Counted from the stretch's first letter, positions 35,775-45,478 are shown. The stretch: 56,368 bases of DNA from Candidatus Endomicrobium procryptotermitis (GCA_031279415.1 JAITIP010000030.1:1-56368), one strand, 5' to 3'. A program made the numbers and translations. The notes: a model not told the origin generated them from the letters alone.

Positions 35775-35796
35775 TGCTTTTTATTTTCCCACCTGC

Positions 35797-37548
35797 CTAA
35801 TACATTTCTTTGCTTTTTAATTTTTTCATAATTTTAGTTATCGACTCTTTATCCTTACATTTTAAAATCTGGTCTGCCGCTTCCTTTGCATCTTCATAAG
35901 AAATGCTTCTTATGACTTTTTTAATTTTCGGTATCTGCGCCGGAGAAACGCTGAATTCATCAAGCCCCATTCCCAATAACAGAATAGCGTAGTAAGGATC
36001 GCCGGCCATTTCTCCACACATACCTACGTCTATTCCGGAGTCATGCCCTGCATCTATTATTCTTTTTATAAGCCTTAAAATAGCAGGATGTGAAGGTTCG
36101 TACAAATGCGTGACATTTTCGTTTACTCTGTCAACCGCAAGAGTATATTGGATGAGATCATTTGTTCCTATGGAAATAAAATCCAGCTCTTTTGACAGAA
36201 CATCCGCGATAATCGCAGCGGAAGGAACCTCTATCATCGCTCCGACTTCTATGTTTTCATCGAATTTGATATTTTCTGAATGCAGGCTCTTTTTCACTTT
36301 TTCAAGTATCTTATTTGCTTCCCTGAGTTCTTCAAGCCCGGAAATCATCGGATACATAAGCTTTATTTTGCCTTCAGCTGAAGCTCTTAAAATTCCTCTC
36401 AGCTGATCGATAAATATTTCTGGATATTTTAAACAAAGTCTTATCGCGCGCAGTCCCATAAAAGGGTTCTGCTCTCTTTTCATATTTAAAAATCCAAGAT
36501 TGGTAAGCTTGTCTCCTCCCAAATCTATGCTTCTGACAATAACGCTGTGAGGCATCATCATTTTAGCGACTTCCATATAGCTTTGATAATGATCTTTTTC
36601 CGAAGGCATAGTGCTGCGGTTAAAAAACATAAACTCGCTTCTGTATAGACCTATTCCGCTTGCTCCGTTATTTATAACGGATTTTACTTCATCGGGGTTG
36701 TCTATATTTGCCAAAAGCTGCACTGTATGTTTATCTGTAGTTTCCGCAGGCAAATCTTTCAGTTTTGCAAGCTCTTTGCTTTTTGCCGCCTGTATGTCAA
36801 GTTCTTTTTTATAATTGGCTATCGTCTCTTCGGTAGGATTTAATATTACAAGCCCCTGATTTCCGTCAACGATAATCACGCCTCCCGACAATGCGTTTGC
36901 CGAAATGCTTCTTAATCCTACGACCGCCGGTATTTCAAGGCTTTGCGCCACAATGGCCGTATGCGAGGTTTTACCACCTATATCGGTCGCAAAAGCTTTA
37001 ACGAATTTTTCTCTTATTGCCACGGTGTCCGCCGGAGTCAGATTATGCGAAACGACTATCGACTCATTATCAATATTTGAAAGAGTTCTCTTTTCTTTAC
37101 CCAGCAGATTTTCAAGTATTTTTTTTGTAACGTCTTGTATATCTTGTTTTCTTTCCCTGAAGTAGTCATCTTCTATGGCGTCAAAAGAGCGTATGATTTT
37201 ATCCAAAACTTTAAATACGGCATACTCGGCGTTCACTCCATCTTCCACCATTTTTACGACATCTTTTTTCATCACAGGATCGTCAAGAATCATTAAGTGA
37301 ACATCGGCGATTTTCGCATAATTTTCACCCAAAAGACTGTTGATTTTCTGATATGTCGTTTTAAGTTCGGCTCTCGTTTTTTCGATGGCTTCGTCTAAAC
37401 GTTTTAATTCACCGGCGCGCTCATTTTTCGGTATTTCTTTGTGTATAAGAAAATATTCATCATCTTCAAGCAAAAATACCTTTCCGATAGCTATGCCTGG
37501 AGAGGCCGCAACACCTTTTAAAATAATATTTTTCTTTGTTAAGTGCAT
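35797..37548 (-). CDS. ptsI: PTS enzyme I
   Basis: Phosphoenolpyruvate-protein phosphotransferase, the entry point of the PTS: it takes phosphate from PEP on His196 (GGKTSHTAI) and passes it to HPr. 583 residues with the helical HPr-binding part inside the N-terminal half and the C-terminal PEP-binding barrel (GLYRSEFMF, GTNDLIQYTLAVDR, CGEMAGDP). AGGAG lies 5 nt before the start. It follows ptsH by 8 nt. Confidence 0.97.
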   Translation of the reverse strand: MHLTKKNIILKGVAASPGIAIGKVFLLEDDEYFLIHKEIPKNERAGELKRLDEAIEKTRAELKTTYQKINSLLGENYAKIADVHLMILDDPVMKKDVVKMVEDGVNAEYAVFKVLDKIIRSFDAIEDDYFRERKQDIQDVTKKILENLLGKEKRTLSNIDNESIVVSHNLTPADTVAIREKFVKAFATDIGGKTSHTAIVAQSLEIPAVVGLRSISANALSGGVIIVDGNQGLVILNPTEETIANYKKELDIQAAKSKELAKLKDLPAETTDKHTVQLLANIDNPDEVKSVINNGASGIGLYRSEFMFFNRSTMPSEKDHYQSYMEVAKMMMPHSVIVRSIDLGGDKLTNLGFLNMKREQNPFMGLRAIRLCLKYPEIFIDQLRGILRASAEGKIKLMYPMISGLEELREANKILEKVKKSLHSENIKFDENIEVGAMIEVPSAAIIADVLSKELDFISIGTNDLIQYTLAVDRVNENVTHLYEPSHPAILRLIKRIIDAGHDSGIDVGMCGEMAGDPYYAILLLGMGLDEFSVSPAQIPKIKKVIRSISYEDAKEAADQILKCKDKESITKIMKKLKSKEMY

Positions 37549-37556
37549 ATTTTCTC

Positions 37557-37820
37557 CTATTCCACCAAATCCGAATTAAAAAGTTCTTCTATGGAATTCA
37601 AAGCTTCTATTTCGTCAGGTCCTTCCGCTACAAATTTAAGTTCGCTGCCGAACGCCGCCGCCAAAGTCATTACTCCCATAATGCTTTTGGCGTCAACTTC
37701 AAAATCATCTTTTAAAATTTTGACGTTTGACTGAAATTTTGAAGAAGTCTGCACAAGCTTAGCCGCAGGTCTGGCATGCAGCCCCATTTTGTTTGAAACC
37801 TTAATTATTTTTTCTTTCAT
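37557..37820 (-). CDS. ptsH: Phosphocarrier protein HPr
   Basis: 87-residue PTS carrier. His15 (MGLHARPA) accepts phosphate from enzyme I and Ser46 (DAKSIMGV) is the target of HPr kinase, whose gene lies at 44 kb. Both residues are intact, so the protein can serve transport and signalling. A slightly acidic C-terminal extension (EELFNSDLVE) is present. It starts 1 nt after the IID gene and is followed by ptsI. Confidence 0.96.
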   Translation of the reverse strand: MKEKIIKVSNKMGLHARPAAKLVQTSSKFQSNVKILKDDFEVDAKSIMGVMTLAAAFGSELKFVAEGPDEIEALNSIEELFNSDLVE

Positions 37821-37821
37821 T

Positions 37822-38604
37822 TCATAATCCTAAATATGAGATTAACACGCACAGTAAAACTACGCTGTAAAACATAAAAGTCGCACTCAAACGTCCGAAA
37901 ATCATCGAGAAAACAAGCAGTGTTCCGAATATAAGAGTGTCCGGCACTTTTGCTGCAAAAAAATTCGTACTTAGTGGGCTAACAAAAATCATAAAATAAA
38001 CAACCAAAGAGGCAATCACTAAAAGAAGACCGGCATATCTGGACATATCTCCTAGAAATTTAATTTCAAGTTTAGGGATTACTATAAGCATTTCTCTGTC
38101 AAGCTTGAAGCTTATAAAAAAAAGCCAGTATCTAATCGGTATATGCACGCAGTTGTAAGTAAACAAAAAAATCAAAGGCACAATCCAGCAATAAGCGGGA
38201 TCTAAAACCCGCGAAAACAAAATCACGAAAAAAATGCTCAAAAAAGCTGTAAGCGGACGCAGCGTGCCCCAGAAAAATGAATCTCCTATTGCTGCCAAGG
38301 GACCTGACATAACGCTTTTTATAAAATTAACGTCCGGCAGTTTTTTGCCCATACCTTCGTCTTCGGCTATTTCTTTTTCGGCATTTGCAGCTATGGCAAC
38401 TATTATATTTGCCATGTAAGGATGTGTATTAAAAAAACCCGTATGTCGCATAAGCGCTTCTTTTTTTCTATCAGGATTTAAATAAACCTTATCCAAAAAA
38501 GGCTTCAATATAAAAAGAAAACCTATATTTTGAAGCCTTTCAAAATTCCACAAAGCTTGTATAAAAAAAGTTTTTAGAAACATTTTTCCATATATTTTAA
38601 ACAT
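37822..38604 (-). CDS. PTS mannose-family transporter subunit IID
   Basis: 260-residue membrane subunit that forms the sugar channel together with IIC. The conserved N-terminal part (ALWNFERLQNIGFLF), MSGPLAAIGDSFFWGTLRPL in the middle and several hydrophobic helices in the C-terminal half identify the family. Family members carry mannose, glucose, sorbose or N-acetylgalactosamine; specificity cannot be read from the sequence. AAGG lies 5 nt before the start at 38604, 2 nt after the IIC gene. Confidence 0.92.
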   Translation of the reverse strand: MFKIYGKMFLKTFFIQALWNFERLQNIGFLFILKPFLDKVYLNPDRKKEALMRHTGFFNTHPYMANIIVAIAANAEKEIAEDEGMGKKLPDVNFIKSVMSGPLAAIGDSFFWGTLRPLTAFLSIFFVILFSRVLDPAYCWIVPLIFLFTYNCVHIPIRYWLFFISFKLDREMLIVIPKLEIKFLGDMSRYAGLLLVIASLVVYFMIFVSPLSTNFFAAKVPDTLIFGTLLVFSMIFGRLSATFMFYSVVLLCVLISYLGL

Positions 38605-38606
38605 TT

Positions 38607-39248
38607 TTACCTTTTAATAAAGGGAAGTCGGATATTTTTAAAATTATACAGGACCGAACCAAACCCTAAAATTGGAAGAAGATACCATGCCTTTTTTAAT
38701 CCAGCTATCACAAAAGCCGGAATCTGCAAATATATAAGCTGAAATATTACGCCGCCCAAAAACATTACTATAAGATAAAAAATAAAAGCTCTCAACAAAA
38801 ATAAAAACAAACTAAAAAATACTCCTGCATTAATTTTCCATTCTTTCCCTTCTTTAATACCATTTTCAACCCATTTCATAATTCTTATATTCATATTTCT
38901 TCCATTGATGTCTATTTCTTTATAAAAATAAGCGAATGGAACGGCAAACAGTAATGCGCAAATTGCGGCTTCTTGTATTGAAGGATAATATTTGCATGCC
39001 CAAAATGTCGCGTTTATGCTGATTGACGCAATATCAATAGGCACTGCAGTTCCCAAAGGTATCGAGTTAATCCATACCATTTCAACTATCATTCCTATCC
39101 AAAGACCTATGCTTATGTCTCCCATAAGATAACCGAATAGCGGAGCGCAAAAAATAGGACGACATATCATAAACTGTCCGAATGCCGTAACGTCCATACT
39201 GCAAACAGCGGCAATAAACGCCAAAATTACAATGTTTTCTATGATCAT
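38607..39248 (-). CDS. PTS mannose-family transporter subunit IIC
   Basis: 213-residue membrane protein, shorter than the usual ~250, with about six hydrophobic segments. The motif GLWIGMIVEMVWINSIPLG matches the IIC substrate region, and the N-terminus (MDVTAFGQFMICRPI) matches as well. It overlaps the GH57 gene by 4 nt, so a sugar-acting enzyme is translationally coupled to the transporter. Confidence 0.9.
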   Translation of the reverse strand: MIIENIVILAFIAAVCSMDVTAFGQFMICRPIFCAPLFGYLMGDISIGLWIGMIVEMVWINSIPLGTAVPIDIASISINATFWACKYYPSIQEAAICALLFAVPFAYFYKEIDINGRNMNIRIMKWVENGIKEGKEWKINAGVFFSLFLFLLRAFIFYLIVMFLGGVIFQLIYLQIPAFVIAGLKKAWYLLPILGFGSVLYNFKNIRLPFIKR

Positions 39249-41311
39249 ATTTTTATATGTACCGACGTTTCTATCTCAAAATTAAAAGATTCTTCAGGCT
39301 TTAACGATTTCCTTACCAATGCTACGGCAGCACTTCCCTGATAAGTTTTTTCATAACCACTTTCGGAATTCGAAACAGTCTCTATCGGAACAATCCACAT
39401 ATCGCATTTTTGCGATAAAGTGATTTCAACTTCGATTTTAAAAAAATCATCATATCGCTTCCATACCGATATATCTTTTAAATCGGCGTTATCATCACCG
39501 GTTTTTGAAGAAAAAGCAAAAACCTGTTCTGGAGCAAAACACAAATCAATTTCCCACTCAGAGATATTTATTATTTCATAATGCACACTATACCCGCATT
39601 GAGAAGGAATTATTGTTTTAATTAATTTTATATCGCTGCCCGATACTTTCCCGATTCTTTCCAATATAAGCTTTGGATAAGAAATTTTGGCTTTATATTT
39701 TCCAAGTACGAAATCTCCCAGCTCCTGAAACCTAACAAAAGCAAAATCCTCACGTTTAGTTTCTATTGCAAGAAAATGATCAACTAAAGAAATTCTTCTG
39801 TGCCAATCATACGAAAGATATTTGTCAAGCCCGGCTTCTTTTACTTTGACTTCATTACTATGAATGGTATGCGCTTCCTGTTCATTATCGTTAGCAATAA
39901 CGGCATTGGCAATATTATCGCGGAGATTTTTATGATAAGATTCATACCGTCTCGTAAGTACGTCTAGAAGATTGTGATTTATCTTTAAAATATCAAACTC
40001 AAAAATTCCGCCGCCAAGTCCTGCTTTAACGTATATATTCTGGCTCTTGCTTTCATATAAATATTCATCTTCCATATCACAATCAAAATCAAAAACCGTC
40101 CATGACGGATGTTTTAAAAACGACTTATTATACGTATTTTCCGCTTGAAGCAAAGAATTGTAAACGGCATTTCTTAAATGAGGAAGATACAAGCCGCCGA
40201 AAACACCGTGCCAGTAAGCGCAATTGCACTGTCCAGAATATAAGCTGTCCAGAACTTTTTCCGAATTAGGCTTTTTATTGTCCATATATTTTTTTATTTT
40301 ATCGCTTACATACAACATTTTTTTGTGCATATTATTTGATTCATCATATTTGCTCAAAAAATTACGCCAAAAACCGCCGCGCAAAAATATTCTGGCTTCA
40401 TTATCTGTACCATATCTTCCCAAAACATTTTCGAACTTTTGCTGAGTATCAGAAGGAAGCGCCCATTCGGACATTTCAAAATACGAAGCACAAGGCAGAT
40501 AAACCCTTCCGGAGGATTTCTGCATCTTTAAAATTTCCGAAAAACCGGCAGTTTCGACTATATCAGAATTTTCCTCGAGAACGGCAAGAAATTTTTCAAG
40601 CCAGCCGTTTTCATAGACGTGTTTGTTTGTGCCCGGCCACATGCCGAATTTTTCACCGTCATCGGCCATAACCAAAATGTGATATTGTTCAGCCGGTTGC
40701 GAAACAATGCTTTTGAAATAGTTTAGGGTGTTTTCTATAGATTGAAAAGGAATCAAATACCTCAATCTTTGACTTATCGGAAAAATATTTAAGCGGTATC
40801 CCTGCTCTTCGGTAGTATAATATCCTCTTAAATTTTCAGCATCCATTCCGGCAGCGGCAAAAGAAGCGTCATCAAGCACCGTGTACTCTATTCCCGCTTC
40901 ACACAAAAATTTTGCAAATCCCGGCTCCCAGACTCTTTCAGCAAGCCATACACCGTTAGCTTCTTCGCATCCAAATTTATTTTTTAAATAATTCGTAAGC
41001 TTTTTTATCTGCCCTATTTTATCTCTGTCCGGAATCGAAACCATTATAGGCTCATAATATCCTCCGGAAAGAATTTCCAAATTTCCGGAAGAGACAAGCT
41101 TTTTGACATTTTTTATGTAATCGGGATGTTCTTTAGACATATACTCCCAAAGCATGCCACTGGCGTGCATGCTCCATTTTATCGATGGATGATTAAGCAT
41201 GACCTGCATAAAAGGTTTATACGAAACCTGATAAGCTTTTTCAAAAACCCAGCCAAAATTTCCTACGGGCTGATGATTGTGCGTACAAAAAATAAATTTT
41301 ACCTTGCTCAT
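39245..41311 (-). CDS. GH57 family enzyme (4-alpha-glucanotransferase/alpha-amylase type)
   Basis: 688 residues without a signal peptide, so probably cytoplasmic. GH57 motifs in order: HNHQP at 11-15, GGYYEP at 83-88, WLAERVWEP with the predicted nucleophile Glu125, and DDGEKFG with the acid/base Asp at 217 or 218. The C-terminal half matches the beta-rich domains found in the 4-alpha-glucanotransferase branch. It acts on alpha-1,4-glucans such as glycogen or maltodextrins. It sits between PTS IIB and IIC, overlapping IIC by 4 nt, so its product pool and PTS sugar uptake are likely controlled together. Alpha-amylase activity cannot be excluded. Confidence 0.9.
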   Translation of the reverse strand: MSKVKFIFCTHNHQPVGNFGWVFEKAYQVSYKPFMQVMLNHPSIKWSMHASGMLWEYMSKEHPDYIKNVKKLVSSGNLEILSGGYYEPIMVSIPDRDKIGQIKKLTNYLKNKFGCEEANGVWLAERVWEPGFAKFLCEAGIEYTVLDDASFAAAGMDAENLRGYYTTEEQGYRLNIFPISQRLRYLIPFQSIENTLNYFKSIVSQPAEQYHILVMADDGEKFGMWPGTNKHVYENGWLEKFLAVLEENSDIVETAGFSEILKMQKSSGRVYLPCASYFEMSEWALPSDTQQKFENVLGRYGTDNEARIFLRGGFWRNFLSKYDESNNMHKKMLYVSDKIKKYMDNKKPNSEKVLDSLYSGQCNCAYWHGVFGGLYLPHLRNAVYNSLLQAENTYNKSFLKHPSWTVFDFDCDMEDEYLYESKSQNIYVKAGLGGGIFEFDILKINHNLLDVLTRRYESYHKNLRDNIANAVIANDNEQEAHTIHSNEVKVKEAGLDKYLSYDWHRRISLVDHFLAIETKREDFAFVRFQELGDFVLGKYKAKISYPKLILERIGKVSGSDIKLIKTIIPSQCGYSVHYEIINISEWEIDLCFAPEQVFAFSSKTGDDNADLKDISVWKRYDDFFKIEVEITLSQKCDMWIVPIETVSNSESGYEKTYQGSAAVALVRKSLKPEESFNFEIETSVHIKI

Positions 41312-41317
41312 TTTAAT

Positions 41318-41818
41318 TTACCTGTTATTTAATGCACATTCCTTTTCGATTATACGGAAAACATCTATTCTGTCGTCATCCGGTAAAATTCTTCCTTCTA
41401 TTTCAATTCCCTTGTGGTGAATTTTTTCTAAAGCCTCTACGTCTTTATTGTCTACAGACAAATTGCAAAGAAGCTGTTTTTTCCCATCAGAAAAATGCAT
41501 GCCGCCTACATTTACCGATTTGATTCCGACGCCATTTTCTATCATATCCAAAACATCGGAAGGGTTCGAAAAAAGAAACATCGTTTTTGTTCTGTCATAT
41601 TTTCCGTATAAAGCGTTAACGGAAACGTCTTCTACCGTTTCTATCTCCAGCTCGACATTGCTCGGAACCGCCATCGTCAAAAGCATCTGCTGCATGCGGT
41701 CGTTGGCTACTTCATCGGACACTACAACAATTTTATTTATGTCTATAACTTTAAGCCATCCTTGAACTATTTGACCATGCACAAGCCGATCGTCAATTCT
41801 TACAAGTTCAATCGTCAT
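41318..41818 (-). CDS. PTS mannose-family subunit IIB
   Basis: 166-residue cytoplasmic phosphocarrier. The phosphorylated residue is His14 in VRIDDRLVHGQ, the family signature. It takes phosphate from IIA and gives it to the sugar entering through IIC/IID. ATG 41818 is chosen over a TTG at 41824: the AAGGGG lies 9 nt before the ATG but only 3 nt before the TTG. It lies 16 nt after the IIA gene. Confidence 0.94.
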   Translation of the reverse strand: MTIELVRIDDRLVHGQIVQGWLKVIDINKIVVVSDEVANDRMQQMLLTMAVPSNVELEIETVEDVSVNALYGKYDRTKTMFLFSNPSDVLDMIENGVGIKSVNVGGMHFSDGKKQLLCNLSVDNKDVEALEKIHHKGIEIEGRILPDDDRIDVFRIIEKECALNNR

Positions 41819-41833
41819 AAACAAATACCCCTT

Positions 41834-42244
41834 TTATTTCATCTTGCTAAGCAGCATCTTTTTTACATTAATTACGCTTTTCTGTCCATCGATAAACACT
41901 TTATCGGCAAGCTCGGAAACGTCTTTTGCCGTCTTGACAGCAAATAAAGCTGACAACACCATAGGAAGATTTACCCCAGCCAAAATTTCCGTATTAAAAG
42001 ATCTGCACGTCGGCGCTGCTGCATTACATGGCGTTCCGCCAATCATATCCGTAAGAATCAAGACCCCATCTTCATCGCTTATATTTTTAAGCAAAGAGTC
42101 AATTTTTACCTGCATATTGGCAAGACTATCCTGTGATCCTCTGTTTAAAGCATAAATATTCGGATGTTTTCCCGCAATCATCTCGGCAGAACTCAAAAGT
42201 TTCTGTGCAAGTTCCCCGTGAGCGACAATAATAATTTTAATCAT
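41834..42244 (-). CDS. PTS mannose-family subunit IIA
   Basis: 136-residue IIA protein with the phosphorylated His9 in IIIVAHGELA and the segment LTDMIGGTPCNAA. IIA and IIB are separate proteins here rather than the fused ManX. It overlaps the YvcK-like gene by 4 nt, tying the transporter to a regulator of carbon metabolism and cell wall precursors. Confidence 0.94.
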   Translation of the reverse strand: MIKIIIVAHGELAQKLLSSAEMIAGKHPNIYALNRGSQDSLANMQVKIDSLLKNISDEDGVLILTDMIGGTPCNAAAPTCRSFNTEILAGVNLPMVLSALFAVKTAKDVSELADKVFIDGQKSVINVKKMLLSKMK

Positions 42245-43182
42245 TTCCTATTTTCCTTAATTATTTTCATTAAAGCTTTTACCAGTTTAAAACTGTCGTG
42301 GCGGGCGTAAATTTCATTGGAAAACAGGATGTTTTTTACTGTCTTTATTTTTACTTTATCAGCTTCAACCTGATATGAGCCGTATTTTTTATATCTTGCA
42401 GCGACATTATTCGGAATTTTTCCTCTGTTGATCAAAACGCAATCTATGATTCCTTCATAAGAATGCTTTTCTATCGCATTAATATGATCGGAGAGTTTAT
42501 AATCTGTAGTTTCTCCGGGCTGCGTCATAATATTGCATACGTATATTTTATAAGCTCTGGACGATTTTACCGCGTCAACAACGCCGTCTATCAAGAAATT
42601 AACTATTATTGAAGTATACAAAGAGCCAGGTCCGAAAATCATAACGTCGGCATTTTTCAATGTTTCCAGCACTTCAGGTGCAGCAGGTGGATAAAAAGGA
42701 TCCAGCGTTATTCTTCCGATTCTTTTGTTCGCTTTTGATATCAGACTTTCGCCTCTTATTATTTCCCTGTTTTCAAGTTCTGCTTCCAGAGTGATGTTTG
42801 AAAGAGTCGCAGGCAAAACTTTCCCTCTTATCGCCAACACTTCTCCGCTTTTGGCTATGGCATTGTCAAATCCACCGGAAATTGCGGACATCGCAGTCAA
42901 AAACAAATTGCCAAACGAATGCCCTGCGAGAGTTCCTTTGGCGGGAAACCTGTATTGAAAAAGCCTCGACATCAAGCTTTCCTCTTCCGAAAGAGCGACC
43001 AGACAATTTCTTATATCGCCCGGAGGCAGCACTCCCAATTCACTTCTGAGTATCCCCGAACTTCCACCGTCGTCTGCAACATTAACTATGGCAACGATGT
43101 CGCCGAAATATTTTTTCAATCCTCTCAGAAGTGTCGATAACCCACTTCCTCCACCCAAAGCGGCAATGCTTAAATTTTCCAC
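42241..43182 (-). CDS. yvcK: YvcK/CofD-like gluconeogenesis factor
   Basis: About 313 residues of the YvcK family, which in Bacillus binds UDP-sugars and is needed on gluconeogenic carbon. Motifs: ALGGGSGLSTLLRGLK at the N-terminus, VADDGGSSG, GDIRNCLVAL and FGPGSLYTSI. Start: GTG 43182, 1 nt after the rapZ stop with GGA about 7 nt upstream, gives the usual short lead before the glycine motif. An ATG at 43218 with AAGG close by would add 12 residues and overlap rapZ by 35 nt. The rapZ-yvcK pairing is common. Confidence 0.9.
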   Translation of the reverse strand: MENLSIAALGGGSGLSTLLRGLKKYFGDIVAIVNVADDGGSSGILRSELGVLPPGDIRNCLVALSEEESLMSRLFQYRFPAKGTLAGHSFGNLFLTAMSAISGGFDNAIAKSGEVLAIRGKVLPATLSNITLEAELENREIIRGESLISKANKRIGRITLDPFYPPAAPEVLETLKNADVMIFGPGSLYTSIIVNFLIDGVVDAVKSSRAYKIYVCNIMTQPGETTDYKLSDHINAIEKHSYEGIIDCVLINRGKIPNNVAARYKKYGSYQVEADKVKIKTVKNILFSNEIYARHDSFKLVKALMKIIKENRK

Positions 43183-43183
43183 A

Positions 43184-44044
43184 TTATTTTCCACGTAAAA
43201 TATCTCTGTGACTGACATTTACCTTATATTTTCTGTTTTTCAAAAAATCTGCAAGCTCTTCCACAGTAAAAACCGACCTGTGCCTTCCGCCCGTACAACC
43301 AACGGCTATCGTAAGATGACTTTTTCCTTCTTTAATATATCCTGGAAGAGTTTTTTCTATAAGTTTTGAAAATATATTGAAAAAAGACAAAAATTCTTTT
43401 TGTTTTCTTATGTAATCTTTTACCGCTTTGTCGCATCCCGTTTTAAATTTCAACTCATGCACATAGTTGGGATTAGTGATAAAACGCACATCAAAAACTA
43501 TGTCAGCATCAGAAGGAATGCTGTATTTATAACCGAAAGAAGTTACTGAAATATTTAAATTTTCTTTTTTTGCGGACGTCCCCGTAAACTTTGAAATCCT
43601 GTCTTTAAGTTCTCCGATGGTCATATTCGATGTATCGATAACTTCATCCGCTATTACAAAAATTTTATCTATCACTTTTCTTTCAAGTTTTATACCCTCC
43701 ATAACAGAATTGCTAAGTGGATGTTTCCGCCGCGTTTCGGAATATCTTTTGATAAGAACGTTTTTATCGGAATTAAAAAAAATTATTCTGTAATCTATCT
43801 TTTTATTCTTTAATATTTTAAGAATGTCCGTGATGGAATTTATCGACTTTCCTGCTCTGGCATCCACGCTCATTGCCACATTTTTATATTTTTCCGGATT
43901 TTTCAAGCATATGTCAATGAAATCTCCCGTCATTTGAAGAGGCATATTGTCAACACAGATAAAACCAAAATCTTCAAAAATTTTGAGCGCCTGGCTTTTC
44001 CCCGCGCCCGACATGCCCGATACTATATAGAACTTTGTCTTCAT
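43184..44044 (-). CDS. rapZ: RNase adapter protein RapZ
   Basis: 286 residues. Walker A GMSGAGKS at 10-17 and the C-terminal GCTGGRHRSVF identify RapZ. In E. coli it senses glucosamine-6-phosphate and directs RNase E to the sRNA GlmZ, so controlling amino-sugar and envelope precursor synthesis; in other bacteria its role is less clear. It overlaps hprK by 4 nt, and lies in the conserved hprK-rapZ-yvcK order. Confidence 0.94.
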   Translation of the reverse strand: MKTKFYIVSGMSGAGKSQALKIFEDFGFICVDNMPLQMTGDFIDICLKNPEKYKNVAMSVDARAGKSINSITDILKILKNKKIDYRIIFFNSDKNVLIKRYSETRRKHPLSNSVMEGIKLERKVIDKIFVIADEVIDTSNMTIGELKDRISKFTGTSAKKENLNISVTSFGYKYSIPSDADIVFDVRFITNPNYVHELKFKTGCDKAVKDYIRKQKEFLSFFNIFSKLIEKTLPGYIKEGKSHLTIAVGCTGGRHRSVFTVEELADFLKNRKYKVNVSHRDILRGK

Positions 44045-44985
44045 ATTTTTTCTTTTGTAGAAATGATTTTTTGAAGTTTATTGCTTAAATCTTTCGCCGT
44101 AAAAAGACCTTTATTTTTAAGCCTCTGGTTAAGGCTGGCAGTTTCAACCAATATTGCAAGATTTCTTCCCGGTCCTACGGGAATAGTAACTTCTGGAACT
44201 CTTACCCCAAGTATATCTGCAAAATATTCGTCGATTCCCACTCTTTCGTACTTTTTAACCGATTCCCACTCTTCGAGTTTTATTACTAGCTCAATATGCG
44301 ATTCATCAAGAATGTTCCCTATGCCGAATAGATTTCTGACGTCGATAATGCCCACGCCTCTTACTTCAATCAAATGTTTAGTTATTTCAAGTCCCGAACC
44401 GACCAAAGTCCTTCCCGAGCGTTTTTTTATATCTACTATGTCGTCAGCAACAAGCATATGTCCTCTTTTTACAAGCTCAAGAGCGCATTCGGACTTTCCG
44501 ATCCCGGCTTTTCCGACTATCAACACTCCAAGCCCATAAACATTTGTGAGAACGCCGTGTAGTTTTATTGAAGAAGCAAGTTTCCCTTCAAGATAATAAA
44601 TCAAGTCACCTATAAATGATGATGAGTTTAAAGTAGTTTTTATTAAAGGCACTTCAAGATCCGAAAATACTTTTATCATAAATTCGGAAGGTTTCAAATT
44701 CCTTGTCAAAATGCAACATGTAGAGTTTTTATGCGAGAAAATATTTTGAAGAAACTCAAACTGTTTCTCGCCAGGCAAAGAGCTTAAATACGTATATTCA
44801 CCTGTTCCTATTACCTGAGTTCTTTCATAAGGAAAATGCTCAAAATAACCTGTAAATGCAAGACCCGGCCTATTAATATCGGAAACAGTGATTTTTCTGT
44901 CCAAGCCGCCTTTTCCAGTCAAAAGTTCAAGCTTTAAATCTTCGCTTTTTTCTTTTAAGAGAGTGCCCACATCCAAAAGCGGCAT
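44041..44985 (-). CDS. hprK: HPr kinase/phosphorylase
   Basis: 314 residues. Phosphorylates HPr on Ser46 in response to metabolite levels and removes it again. An N-terminal regulatory domain (about 1-130) is followed by the kinase core with GKAGIGKS at 158-165, the phosphorylase-linked His143, and the signature HLIEVRGVGIIDVRNLFG. No CcpA gene is seen, so the HPr-Ser-P output in this Gram-negative may differ from that of Firmicutes. It overlaps the EIIA-Ntr-like gene by 1 nt. Confidence 0.95.
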   Translation of the reverse strand: MPLLDVGTLLKEKSEDLKLELLTGKGGLDRKITVSDINRPGLAFTGYFEHFPYERTQVIGTGEYTYLSSLPGEKQFEFLQNIFSHKNSTCCILTRNLKPSEFMIKVFSDLEVPLIKTTLNSSSFIGDLIYYLEGKLASSIKLHGVLTNVYGLGVLIVGKAGIGKSECALELVKRGHMLVADDIVDIKKRSGRTLVGSGLEITKHLIEVRGVGIIDVRNLFGIGNILDESHIELVIKLEEWESVKKYERVGIDEYFADILGVRVPEVTIPVGPGRNLAILVETASLNQRLKNKGLFTAKDLSNKLQKIISTKEKI

Positions 44986-45443
44986 TAATAAGAGTCCTCT
45001 TGTTGTATGATCTTTATTATTTCTTCTTTTGCTTTTGCGTCTCTTATAGCCTGTCTTAAAAATTTATCTTTAAAAAGCCTAGATATTCTCGACAGCGCCT
45101 TAAGATGCTGCCCCGCGACTTCAACCGGACCTACCAAAAGAAAAATGATATGAACTGGCTCACCGTCAAGAGAATTAAACTCTATGCCTTTATGAGAGAT
45201 CCCGAGAGCACCTACCTGCTCCTGTAAAACGTCGGTTTTTCCGTGCGGAATCGCGACGCCCTGCCCTATGCCGGTGGAACCGAGTTTTTCGCGCTCTAAC
45301 ACGACTTCAATAATTTCATCAGTCTTTTTAACTTTTTTTGTAGCTTTCAGCATCTCCACAAGCTCTACAATCGCAGATTTCTTGTCTGTAGCTTTGAGCT
45401 CAACATTAATTGAATCCGAACTTAAAAAATCCATAATCTTCAT
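44985..45443 (-). CDS. ptsN: PTS EIIA (fructose/nitrogen-type) regulatory protein
   Basis: 152 residues with the phosphorylated His67 in GVAIPHGKT. It is a stand-alone EIIA domain without EIIB/EIIC partners beside it, as for regulatory EIIA-Ntr. Such proteins tie PTS phosphate flow to potassium, nitrogen or envelope stress responses. GGAGG lies 7 nt before the start. No rpoN is present next to it, but the hpf-ptsN-rapZ order recalls the E. coli rpoN operon. Confidence 0.9.
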   Translation of the reverse strand: MKIMDFLSSDSINVELKATDKKSAIVELVEMLKATKKVKKTDEIIEVVLEREKLGSTGIGQGVAIPHGKTDVLQEQVGALGISHKGIEFNSLDGEPVHIIFLLVGPVEVAGQHLKALSRISRLFKDKFLRQAIRDAKAKEEIIKIIQQEDSY

Positions 45444-45478
45444 TTTCTATCCTCCGCTGATTATTCTTATATCGTTTT

